DNA of 64,000 nucleotides from Tubiluchus corallicola. Lineage: Eukaryota; Priapulida; Priapulimorpha; Priapulimorphida; Tubiluchidae. The number at the start of each line of letters is the position of its first letter. The first letter of the stretch is position 1. The stretch covers positions 188,001 to 252,000 of the forward strand of contig JAQGDQ010000055.1 of assembly GCA_030141605.1 (NCBI GenBank), in the 5' to 3' direction. Below are positions 24,386 to 36,056 of the stretch, in pieces. The notes beneath the pieces are model-generated. The model did no database searches, was not told the DNA's origin, and saw nothing but the letters and a program-made list of their open reading frames with translations. A program made the translations under genes and the position numbers.

Positions 24386-25183
24386 ATCAAAACCTTCCAG
24401 AGGCAGAAACCGGATGTCTAATGAGCAAGAGGAAAGCTTCCAAATCGTCAGTGAAATTGCACATATGACTAACACATTAATTGTTTTCCTCACAAATACA
24501 GATAAGTTATGAGGATAGTTGCATTTTTTATTCTTCGAGTTTTTTAGGTAAGGCAAAAACGTGAAAATGAGAAAAATGGATGCGATTTCGATGCATATTG
24601 TGTTTTTGCTTTTATTCCAAATGTAAAAATACATCTAAATCTTGATTAAATTAAATACGTAATGGCTTTTACAGACTCATGAACAGAAAAAGGTTGGTTC
24701 GGTACCAGCAGATGCGAAGGCCAAGCAGGCTATAACTCTTCTGACATCCATCCACGAAGCAGCAGAGTGATGTGTACGAAAAACTATACCTTTATTGGCA
24801 AATTATATTAGGTAGATCCATAATTAATGATGAAATAGATTTCACACTTTTGTGGTTTACACTAACTGGACCAGTAAAAGAGCAGAGACGACTGCTTTTA
24901 TACAGACTAGATGCATAACTTGGCTTCAACAGAAACTTACATTTTGCGTGAAAGGGGTGTTCAGTACACTATCTTAAGAATAGACACACTGGCAGATACA
25001 AAACAAACAACAAATCTTTAATACTACAAGATAAGAAACAACTTTTCAACAAAGTTAGGTTTTTACAACCAAAATGACGTAACATGTTGACTTGCTATAA
25101 AGAAATCTCAAGAAGATATCCTTTGATTAAATTTGCTCAAGGCAAGGGAGGGTATTAAACTCAAAATTGAGGACAACTTCAGG

Positions 25184-25191
25184 TATAAAAG
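25184..25191 (+). promoter_or_regulatory. TATA box of pentraxin copy B
   Basis: TATAAAAG in the same place relative to the start codon as in copy A, so the promoter was duplicated with the gene. Confidence 0.55.
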
Positions 25192-25274
25192 GTTTGCGTC
25201 TCAATGCTTGCGTATCATAAAACGCAAGAGCATTTTAGATGTAAATTATCTATTCGTAAGCAAAAAAAATCAAG

Positions 25275-28068
25275 ATGATGTTAATGTCAACGTTCATTAT
25301 GGCTTCACTACTTGTTCTTGGTAAGTTACTAAGTAATGTTAATGCTCAATTTTATGTAAGTCGTATTTGAGAAATCGGTAGAAAGTTTGCAAATTAAAGG
25401 AAAGGACAAATCATTGAGTATGTTGAGATAATTTTACTGTTATTACTTAAACGTAGAAAAATATAACAAAGAAATTTGCACAAAACTATCTAAAAGCATA
25501 AATTTAAAATATACTACTTTTGAATAGAAATTTTCAGGCGTGGTGGTTGCTGCTATTCACTTAAAAATTAAAACGTAACTGGGATTTCGTGACTTTTCGT
25601 AAGTGCATCGTGGCTTTCGGTAAGAGCGCGCTGCTTAAATTAATTCAAATTTACGCAGCTTACCTAATGTTCACGCAAAAATAGTACAAGATTAGCTATC
25701 TAGATTTTTTGTGAAAACTTATTATACTTCTCATGAAGATTGACAGCACGGTACTTTTCTTCAAGACGAATGACGTCATTAGAAAAAGAATGGACATTGA
25801 AAATAGGAGCGCTCAAGCAAGAAGTGTTCGTAAGTTTAAAGTGATTTTACTTAACGAGGTTCTTATTGCAGTTTTATTACTAAATCCTTCTAACACTTTT
25901 CGCAAACATTGAAATAAGCTCAATTTCCTGGAAGGCATTTCCTTTAAGTTAAATGATGAAATAAAAAATGGGTTAAATTTGTAGGCTAAAATCTCAAATT
26001 TGTTTCTCACTTCACATCATATCACGCTAATGCCTTTATTCAATAAGTTAAAAAACACATAAAATTTGCACGCATTAGTGTAAAATACATTATACATACA
26101 TATAAAATAATAAAACTACAATAAAAGCCCTCAAAAAAGGGAGATGATTATTATTATTATTATGCCTTCATCGAGAAATGGAATTTTTTATTTTATACAG
26201 GTGTAACTACACAAGATACGTTTGAGCTTTTGTTCACCAGACCAAAACAAACATCGGACTATTACATCAAGTACGATGCATTTCCTTCTTCTATGTCGGC
26301 ACTGTCTTTCTTCACTTGGATCAGGACAACAGATACCAGACATATTCTTCCTCTTGTTTCTTACGCTGTGTCAGGTAGTTATAATGAATTCCTGTTTGCG
26401 ATAAAACCTACGAAAGCAGAACTATGGATAAGCGACCAAAAGAGGTAATAAACACAATTAATAGACCGGACAAATTAACTCAGTCAAAACTAATATTTTA
26501 AATAAAGAAGGAACGATTTTTCATGTATTACCCCATTTTCAAGTCCGACAAAAAGTACTTATTTTAACACAATTAATACTAGAAAAGCGTTTTTGATAAT
26601 TAAATAATAAATTAAAAGCTTAGTTAACAGCGAGCGAGCCCAACTGTTGATGACATCACAAACTAACATAATTTTCAACAACAAAAAATTTCGCGAGCAT
26701 GTTGCAAGTGCTTGCGAAAGCGAAAATTGAAATACAGTTCTACTGTAAGATATTCAGTGTGTTGTCGAACGTGTGTAGTTCGTCACAAACGAACATCTCT
26801 GAACTGAGAGGCACAGCACCTGTTTTTTTGTGCAATGTGTTTCTGAAATTCAGGTGCTAGTGCCCGTCGAATGACGAAATACACGTAATAGTGCAAAATA
26901 AAGCCTAATAAAAAGGGAAACGAACTGAACCAGTGCTTGAAATAATTTCTATTAAATATATTCAGTTTTGCGAATTAATGTTTACGTAATTTTTAATCTC
27001 TCAAAAACTATTGTTTTTTCAATCGATTGTGCAGAATAGCAACTATAGATTTGGGTGTTTTTGATGGAGCATGGCACCATGTTTATGTTACTTGGGAAAA
27101 TAGAGACGGAAGATATGCAATGTATGTGGATGGGCGCCATATTTTTGGATCTACTGGATTTGAACGAAACAATGTTGTGAGGGCAGGATAACTGATATAG
27201 TTTTAGACTAAATCTAACTAGACAAAGTTGTACCAATCAGATTCTGCACAGATAATAAATTTGTTGCAAATCTGACTCTCGCTTCTGGTGTTTTGACGGT
27301 GTCTTTTAATTAAATAAACAAATCCATGGAAAATATGTGTGCTAAACTAGCAAGTAGTATTGATAAACTTTTCAGCTAAGTAGTGCACGAATTTTTAGAT
27401 CTTGCCGATGAATTGTGTGCTAAATTTACTAGCAATGGTTTGTAATTGTTGAATTATTAGTCATTGTCATTTATCTGTTTTACAGTATTGTGAAATTTAT
27501 TGTCAAAAATGCGTTTAAATGGCCATGAATGTGGATTACGACAATAAACTGTATCTAACTTGAGTGTTTTCTCCAGGTCCATCCTGGAAGCTTTGCATGT
27601 TTTTCGATCTTAGTTCAAAGGACAAGCAAAGTTGCTGATCGCTTGATGAGATCTTGAAATGAAGAAGAAATCTTTGATCAGAATCTGGACGTATTTTGAA
27701 TTGCTGATACTTAAACGAAAAATAATAAGCTATATTAGTATTTTAGCTAAGGAAAATAGTAATATTCTAAGATATCTAGATACTAAGGAAAATAAACGAA
27801 CGTGTTATGAAATGTATATACACCTGCATCTAAAAACCTTTTTAATTCCCATTTAGAACTTTAGGGCGGAGGAGCACTTGTGCTTGGTCAAGAACAAGAC
27901 TCACATGGAGGAGGATTTGACCCAGCTCAACACTTTGTTGGGACCATGACTGATGTGAACATTTACAGATATGTTTTATCATCGAATGATATCCGAAAAA
28001 TGGCTACCAAATGTGTGAACAGGGAAGGCAATCTATGGAAATGGAGCAGTGTTAAAGGTGGATTATGA
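25275..28068 (+). pseudogene. Pentraxin copy B, degenerate or diverged
   Basis: Exons equivalent to copy A: 25275-25320, 26201-26444, 27035-27182 and 27865-28068. Three differences stand out. Both partner cysteines of the family disulfide are gone together (SFFTW for SFCAW, HHVYVTW for HHVCVTW). The intron 3 donor is GC instead of GT (AGG|GCAGGA). A CGA-to-TGA change stops the protein at 28066-28068, 24 codons before the copy A stop, whose equivalent is at 28138-28140. If the GC donor is not used, translation runs AGG GCA GGA TAA and ends at once. The calcium-loop sequence GQEQDSHGGGFDPAQ survives. No frameshift breaks exons 1-3. It may be a pseudogene or a shortened paralogue; I favour pseudogene. 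Confidence 0.8.
26505..26925 (+). repeat. Repeat B, copy 3 (pentraxin B intron 2)
   Basis: Orthologous by duplication to the copy at 21230, with the same blocks and a few substitutions. Confidence 0.75.
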
Positions 28069-29149
28069 GGAAATGTTCAAATACTTCCGTCCAGTTGTAA
28101 ACGTGGAATAGCAGTTGAGAATGAAAAAGACGGGAATTAATTTTTTGCATCTTAATTGCGGTAGTTTGATTTTTGAAAATATGTTAATAGATGAAGCAAT
28201 CGAAATTTTGTTTGACTGGTTCTGCGTTATTATGCATTTAATATCAATGCTTTGGCAAATGACATTAGCAGAAAATGCTTGTACAGTGAATCAAAATTAA
28301 ACAGTAAGCACTTCAACAGAAATAATGTCCAGGTAACGTTTGTGGAGGACTGTCTCCTCAAAAAGAGATTAATTCAAGACACAAGACGGCATAAACCAAG
28401 CGTGCCAATCTAAAAGTATTTAAGTTTACTAGAGAGATTTACCAGATTATAATTACAAACATCTATGTTGAGTAGGAAGTCCTTTTTTATGGTAATAATA
28501 AAGGTAAATGTGAACTTCTCGTTCCTGGAATATATTACGATAACTAAACCTAATTATAATACATTTACTCATAAATACGTACACTACAAATAATATTAGC
28601 ATTAATATTGGATGTACTCAATAATAAATCATACAGTTTTAAAATACTTTGTTGCTGTTGATTTTTTTATCTATACTAGATATATCTTAATCAGATAAAT
28701 GCATAAGTAAATCTGACGATAAACTTACTCCTCTTTACCTTGAGAGTGGGCGCAGTGAATTTTGCGTTCCTAGTTCTTCTTTATCCTTCTCTCTTTTTCT
28801 CTCCTGCCAGTCTGCTCTTTTTCTCTCTCAAACGGGGTGTAAAAACTGCGCTGTTTGATATTGACGTTTGAAATAGATATAATTCTTAATTTATTAAACT
28901 CGATTTTGCAAATATCATTTTGAGAAACAACATGTTCATAATTTGTATGCAAAACGTATTGTTTTTTTAATGAACTGTGTAGACGAGCAATTATAGACTC
29001 GGCTGTCTTCGATGGAGAATAGCACCATGTTTGTGCTACTTGGGAAAGCAATTACGGAAGACATTCAAATGTATCTGGATGGCATCGAGATTCTTTGATC
29101 TACTGAGCTTCAATCAAATACAGTAATAAGGATAAGAAACCTAAACATT

Positions 29150-29795
29150 TTTCTCAAGTTAAAGCAAAACCGAATCCAATCTTAAACTGTAGGTGAAAAC
29201 AATCTACTTTTTAAAATATTGAAATGGAAAACACAAACACAAAAATGGCTATGTTTTTCCAAAACTGATTACGTGAAAGAATTATTACCACACAATTTCG
29301 CATTCGCGCCACTAGTGCTAGGCTGTTACTTGCATTTCGCCATTCGCTAGTTAGATAGACACTAGCACCTGCATTTCGGAAACGCATGCACAAAAAATAG
29401 GTGCTGTACCGCTCCGTTCTGATGTGTTAGTTTGTGACGAACTTTACACGTTCGACAGCTCATGCGTGAGCACAGTAAATTTAAAATTTGAATTTTTGTC
29501 TTAAAATTTGCCTAGTTTATTACATCATACTAAATATCTTATAGTAGCACTGTACTTCAATTTTCGCTTTCGCAAACACGTGCAACACGCTTTGGAATAT
29601 TTTTGCTGTTGAAAATTATGTTAGTTTGTGATGTCATCGCTAGTTGGGCTCGCCCGCCCTTAATTAAGGTTTTAATCTACTATTTAGTTATCAGAAACAC
29701 TTTTGCTGCATTAATTGTGTTAAAATGTACACTTTTTAACGGACTTGAAAATGGGGTAGTATGTGAAAAATCACCCTGTCTTCCTTTAACCTAAA
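29150..29795 (-). repeat. Repeat B, copy 4
   Basis: Full-length reverse copy: AAACCGAATCCAATCTTAAA at one end, CACCCTGTCTTCCTTTAACC at the other. It lies inside the intron of pseudogene C. Confidence 0.75.
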
Positions 29796-29948
29796 CCGAC
29801 GACAAGTAACTGCTTTCAGCCAGTCAGATTCTGCCCAGATAGCCCAACGTTTTTGAATTCAAGTCTCAGTCTTAGTAGATTTGCCTTGGCTTCATATTTC
29901 CCTAATTGGGCGATTGTGAACTTTAAAGTGGATCAATTTCAACCCACC

Positions 29949-29950
<2 letters not shown>

Positions 29951-30026
<76 letters not shown>
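29951..30026. repeat. (CT)n microsatellite
   Basis: 38 uninterrupted CT dinucleotides. Confidence 0.97.
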
Positions 30027-30029
<3 letters not shown>

Positions 30030-30173
30030 GACAGTAGATTAAATTTTCTACTAGATGAACGAGTTCGAATGAAAATGAACTTTTTATGTAAAATTTCATA
30101 CTAATCAGTAAACGTGACTACGAGCGACTTGTGTCTTTACCAATATTACTGCAAATTGTAAATTATGGCATTG

Positions 30174-30466
30174 TAACCTCAGCATCTACAATCCAAGTAC
30201 CTTAACTTCGGCATATACAACCCAAGTGCCTTAACCTCAGCACTTACAATCCAAGTACCTTCACCTCAGCACCTACAGTCCATGTACCTTAACCTCAGCA
30301 TCTACAATCCTAGTACCTTGACCTCGCCACCTGCAATCCAAGTACTTTAACCTCAGCACCTACAATCCAAGTGCCTTAATCTCAGCACCTACAGTCAATG
30401 TACCTTAACCTCAGCATCTACAGTTCAAGTATCTTAACCTCGGGATCTGCAATCCAAGTGCCTTAA
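30174..30466 (+). repeat. 29-bp minisatellite, about ten units
   Basis: The unit is close to CCTTAACCTCAGCACCTACA followed by ATCCAAGTA, with point differences between units (AACTTCGGC, GACCTCGCC, AATCTCAGC). Confidence 0.9.
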
Positions 30467-30772
30467 CATGAGCACATATAGCAATATAGGAGAACATAAT
30501 TACCATTTATGCATATTATGCTTAAAGTTTGTTTAATATCACTTAAAACTTCAGAGTGGAGGAGCTCTTGTGATTGGTCAAGAACAAGATACGCATGGTG
30601 ATCAGTTTCATCAGCCTGGGATATTCACGCAATGGCTTCCAAGTGTGTGAACAAGGAAGGTGATCTATCAAAATGGAGTAGTGTTAAAGGTGGATTACGA
30701 GGAAATGTTCAAATACTTCTGTTCAGCTGCAAACTAGAAATGGCAAGCAAGAAAGAGAAAGGCGGGGAATAA

Positions 30773-33700
30773 TTTTATACATAATTTTATAAATAAACTC
30801 TGCTTAAATTCTCTGACTAAATACTGATTTAATTTTTGAAAATCCGTTCATAAAATAATGAAGAGTCGTGTTACTTTTGTTAAAGTGTTACTGCGCAAAC
30901 GCAACAACAGCAGAAAAGACTTACTGTGAATCCAAAATTAACAAATAATCAGTTATTCGAAAGAGGTAATGTTCAAGTAATCGTCTTTGGAGGAGTGCGT
31001 CGTTAAAAAGAGATGAATTCAAAATCTTAAGAATCAATAAAAGACGACACGAGCCAAACGTGACAATCTGAAAGCGATTTTGTTTAAATGCAAAATGAGT
31101 TTTGTCAGACACTTGCAAATGCCTTGTGTCTCCTTTAGGCGGAAAGCTAATAATGAAGCCAATTGTGAATTTCATTTTTTGCTGTGAGAGCCACATGCCC
31201 ATTTCAAAATTAACTAAATTGTTGCTGTTTGAATAATAACATACATGTAAGATGATTTAATACTGGATACTTTTAAGTATATTAAAATACATGAATAATA
31301 CTTATTCTGATAATTTTAAACTTGAATGCATATTGGTTTTAATTTTCTTATTTATGTAGTAGGGTTACAACCTTATTAGCTTATAGTCTTTCGTTATAAT
31401 AAGACGTTAGTTTATAGTGCCTGTATAGATGACTGCGCGTAATTATTTACAATAATATTAAGACACTGCTTTCAATTCCGTTTTCCCTCGAAATCATCTC
31501 TGTTGCATTTTACTATTTTGCACAAGATTTAAGTTTTAATAGTTTACCAAATTTTGCGTAAAGTGCTTCAAGAAAAACATTGAAAATAATAACTTGGGAT
31601 ACAATGCAGCGAATGTAACGTCACAGACCTTAAGGACAAAAATCATGAGTTCGAATATCGCACAAGGAAATCTCGTGTTGTCTAAGACCTTCATTAAGGC
31701 GTGGCTTCTACAGTGCGCGTTTGGAGTGTTGGGGTCCTACGAGACAAAACGAGACCCTGTGATAACGCGAAGAACATAGTGATCAACAGTGAAAAATTTA
31801 CATTTTTCCAAGTGCGCTTCTATGTGAATTCTACCCAGAGAGTGGAGTGTATTGCAACTGTATACATATAAATATCCATGATAATAGAAATGAACAAAAA
31901 TTGATTTATATACTGTTTGCTTGTTTGTTTATTTATTTATTTATTATGTGTTTGTTTTTTGCTTTTAATTCTACATTTATTTATGTATATGCATAAAATA
32001 TCAGTTACATTTTTGTTTATTTATTGTTTTGTTGAATTTCAAATTCACATAGATGGATGAGACGTCAGCTCATTATCCTACTGACACCTGAAATGTTGCA
32101 AAGTAAACAAGTCATCTACTGAATCCTCTTCCTGAAACAAATCAAAAACAAAGTCCAAACTGAACAAACAAGAGTTTGATTGACAACTCAGCGTTGCGTT
32201 AGGCCTAGCACATACAGGACAAAATTACGGGAGTTTTGACTCTTTTCCACAGATCATTGTTTGGCTTAGAGTAAAATGTCTGCCTCACAGAACCAGTGAT
32301 TTAATTGCTTGCATCGTTTCTGAGTGCGACAGGCCCTACGAAGCTTCATAGGCGCCGCGTGTTGTGCCCGAAGAGCGTTACAAATATCAAAATTACAGTA
32401 AAAAATACAAATTTTAGGAACTTATAACAGCAACTAATTACTAGCTATAAAGAACGAGTAATAGCCGTGCACTTTATGTTACTGCGTAAAGCTTAGCTCT
32501 TCTACGGTGAAGGAGTCCCAAAATCGTTCTACCTTAACAACTCAAATCCTCTCTGGGGCCCCGCTGAGTGGCTTAGATACCTGGTATTTAAATGTACTCA
32601 ATTGCTTAAGTTTTCTGTAAGTAGTGCATGAAAGTCGAACCTATTATTTTTAAAAAAAATTTTAATTAAATAAATAGGCTTATATTTATATATTTAAAAA
32701 AATATTATTAATTTAAATTAAACTAAAATTAACTTGGTTAATTTAAAATGCTAAAGTTTTTTGATAGAGAAATTCAAAGATATTTTTTATTATTTATTAG
32801 GTACGCAGTGTTGAGTTTAGGTATTCGGCTAAAATATTATTAAAAAAATTTATGAATTATGCATTTAACAGAGCCCTGTAAATCTATTGAGAATTTTACA
32901 AATATCAAGTGGCCTTCTAAAACGTTTAAGGAATCTTAGAAAATTTTTAAATAGTCGTTATATTGTGGACAATTAAAACCCCTGCTTTTAAAAAATTATA
33001 AATGTCGAAAACGCCTTTTAAAATCATTAAATTGTTGCCGTAATATGAGCATTTAACGCGTTCACATGCAACGAGACCTCCCACGGACGCGGTATGATGT
33101 GCGCGATCATCCGCGATGTGATGCCGTACGCTGCAGAATGGTGTAGTGCGGTATAGTATTGCATGGTACAGTATGATATGGCATAGTGTTATTGCATATA
33201 ACAAGTCTGCTTACTGAGTAACAGTGTTTTGAATTATATTCATTGGGCAATGATTACTGAGTTGTCAGAGTGAGTACGTGGCAAACGAAATTAAGCAAAA
33301 TTGAGCCTGTTAAAAATGGATGGGTGATCACCTGGAAAACAGCTCTAGTAGTCACCATACTATTTATTTCTGGCAGAAGATGCATACGCATTTGAACGTG
33401 GTTAAGAAACCTCATCTTACAGGATCACCTTCAATCACAGATTCCGGCCCTGCCGCAACATAATAAACAAGGCCTGCCGTTGAGTGCAAATAATATAGCA
33501 AATATATAATTGCATTAATTGCTTGTGTTTTGAAAGCTTCGGCAGCTCCAGTTGATCAAAGTTCACACAGCGTGTGATCAACAGCAACTTTCTTTTATAA
33601 CGTCTTACTTAAATCTCATGATGATCGACGTAATTAAATTACCTGCTCAGTTAAACAAGTCAATTATGCATGGGAGGCAATATGCGACTTGAAACTGTTT
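30773..33700. other. Gene-poor AT-rich stretch
   Basis: I see no gene. There are T/A-rich runs (31915-32030, 32645-32960). A GGTATAGTATGGCA-like degenerate short repeat lies at about 33090-33195. The open frames here are short and unsupported. Confidence 0.55.
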
Positions 33701-33784
33701 GCGCAGGGCAAGTCTAGGATATAATACGAGCCACGTGTAGGCTGGGATGAGGAAGAGGCAGAAAACACGTAGCTTCAGCAACAG
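33690..33784 (+). other. Candidate 5' UTR exon of the PEA3-type gene
   Basis: The sequence AGCTTCAGCAACAG|GTAAGA at 33771-33790 is a strong donor with no open frame before it. The next good acceptor is at 35360 (TTTTTAATTTAG). The link to the ETS gene is inference from position and splice-site strength. The 5' limit is unknown. Confidence 0.35.
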
Positions 33785-35360
33785 GTAAGAACTGTCGAAC
33801 TGTTGCCAATATAACATTGTATGTATATAAGTTAACGTATATATTTGACAATTATTGTTCTAATTTTTACTGTGTGGAGTTGATACACTGACGGTGCTTT
33901 AAACTCTATTCGGGTAGGTTGTAATAATGGAATGCGAAAGGTAAACTAGTTTAAGGTGATTATGATTGTGGTGCATGGGGTATGTACACGTACCTCCGAC
34001 TATCACAGTTTATTCATTCACGTAAAAAATCTGCAAATAGATTAGAAATAGATTGCTGTTCTCAAATAACATTGTTAACATTGTGAATTCCGATGTAATG
34101 TATAAGTCGAATATGTTAAAACTTTGGAAAGAAATTTTGTCAATAAAATTTTCAATTTATAAGACGTTTTAGCAGCATTTTAGTGAATTTGTAGTCATTT
34201 TCACTGTCAATATTATATTAGTTTTGTCTGTAATTATGTAAATATTTGTATATCTGTTATTTTGCCTGAAATAACAAGTACAATAATAATAATAAGTTGG
34301 GAAAAGTACTATGCAGAATTTTTGTAAAAAATAAAGGCGACATTTGATAAATTGATTTGTTTATTCATTTTATTTATTTGCTAAATTGGCATTTTTGTGC
34401 AGCGTTTGACATAAGCAATTTCTAAAGTAGGCCGCGCGAATGTGAACAGGCCCTATTCGGAATAGCGTACCTTAGTCCACAAGCAAAACTAAACAGAAGC
34501 TAACAATTTGCTTAAAATCAGTAACTGTTACATTAATATAGTGGGGGGAGGGATTCAAAAGATAAACTTTACAGCTTATTTTACAGCGTAAACATAATTA
34601 GACTTATAACTATTTATAATTGTAACTAACAATTATAATAATTAATCTTTTGTTTCACTAGAATTTATAGAAATAACTGGAATTTAAGAAACGTGATGAT
34701 AAAATTTGCTGTAGCTTAAAAATGAAAACTTACATTAACCACTTTATATCGCAAAATTTGATCGTAATTACTGTATTTAATAGTTTTGTTATACATTTTT
34801 AGTCTTAATAATTATGTCCTAAGCGCCATGTTATTGATTTGAATCACAAACTTAATTTCGAAATAGGAAGATATTAATAAGTTTTGATAACTAGGCGTTA
34901 TTAACGTCAGGAAAAGTTGGTTGTTCTGTTGTATTCCGTATTAGTATGTCAACCATGAAGTTGTAACTCATACGAAGTTTTGAATTTTTAACATATTAAT
35001 GTTTCTAGCTTATTTATATTTGCATAATTGTTTATACTTCTTGTAAACTCGGGACATTTCCATGCAATAATATAATTTTTAAATTCGGGACATTTCCGTG
35101 CAATAATATGATATGTGCCCATAATAACTGCGGCCACGAATCAGCCTTTTAATATTTTTTGGAGCGGGGAATAGGAGACACTTACAAAAAGGGGCAAACT
35201 CGAAGCTAGAATTTGAATAACAACCAGAATAACTTTTTCCTTTATTAGAAATGGTTAAAAATAATAAGATATTGTTTGTTTGTAATGTGTTCATGTTCAT
35301 ATACAGAAAGTAAGCTGCTTAAAAACAAAGCATTTGTCAGTATTTTTGTTTTTAATTTAG

Positions 35361-35541
35361 CAACGCGTCACTGAGGAAAAATGACAAAGACTCTTGAGCG
35401 TCCATCATGCCAGTTAACTCTACAAGGAGAAGAATAACACGACTACAATAAATAGTTCTATTTGTCAGACACTTGTGGTGTGTCTTGCTCATGATTGATG
35501 CTAAAAAACAATATGTTTACATGTAAGACAGCAGACTCCAG
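35361..35541 (+). CDS. Candidate first coding exon of the PEA3-type gene, with leader uORFs
   Basis: Acceptor TTTTTAATTTAG at 35360 and donor CAG|GTAAGT at 35541/35542. The in-frame start ATG 35498 follows a TGA at 35492 and gives [14 protein letters not shown], joining in phase 2 to the exon at 40655 through a split arginine codon. Three short upstream frames precede it (MTKTLERP..., MPVNSTRR..., MIDAKKQ...). No homology supports this exon; the case rests on splice sites and phase. Confidence 0.4.
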
Positions 35542-36014
35542 GTAAGTTTTAGTTTTGTAATTATGAATGAATGAATGAATGAATGAGTGAGTGAGTGAGT
35601 GAATGAATGAATGAGTAAAAGAATGAACCAATCAGTCAGTCAACCAACTAGAAGGCAGATAACCAACTAACCAATCAACCAGCAGATCCATCAACCAGAA
35701 GGCCGAACGACTGACCAACCGATCAATTAGTAAACGCCAACAAAGATAGGGATACCAAGCAATAAGTAGCAAGTAGTAACCAACCAACAAACTAACTAAC
35801 CAACCAACCAGCAAACCAACCAACCAACCAACCAAACAACAAAACAAACAAACAAACAAACAAACAAACAAGCAAACAAACAAACAAACTGACTGACTGA
35901 CTGACTATCAGTCTAACTAACTAACTGACTGACTGACTGACTGACTGACTGACTGACTGACTGACTGACTGACTGACTGACTGACTGACTGACGAACGAA
36001 CGAACGAACGAACG

Positions 36015-36056
<42 letters not shown>

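Larger units (their letters stand above)
25160..28706 (+). repeat. Segmental duplication unit B (pentraxin copy B)
   Basis: Tandem copy of 19957-23580, offset about 5.2 kb and in the same orientation. Identity is high in introns as well as exons, so the event is recent compared with copy C. Confidence 0.9.
28983..30772 (+). pseudogene. Pentraxin copy C, pseudogene of exons 3 and 4
   Basis: Exon 3 remnant 28983-29130: the reading starts like copy A (VFDGE) but the next codon TGG is TAG. The signature that follows is HVCATWES, a full match to HxCx[ST]Wx[ST]. A later one-base insertion shifts the frame, and the donor is lost (AAG|GATAAG). Exon 4 remnant 30555-30772 keeps GGALVIGQEQDTHG, then has a deletion of roughly 60 bp and a frameshift, then recovers the C-terminal tail ending near 30772. 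I find no exons 1 or 2. Repeat B has inserted in reverse between the two exons, with a (CT)n and a 29-bp minisatellite. Confidence 0.85.

Noticed and set aside
30174-30466. Regular ~29-bp repeats considered as a CRISPR array
   Set aside because: Units are directly adjacent without unique spacers, and the genome is eukaryotic: a minisatellite.
32560-32650. GCTGAGTGGCTTAGATACC resembling a tRNA D-arm region
   Set aside because: The A box does not fit the consensus at the last G, and no matching B box follows.
35632-35883. 83-codon minus-strand frame rich in FVCL and GWLV
   Set aside because: Translation of the tetranucleotide repeat.
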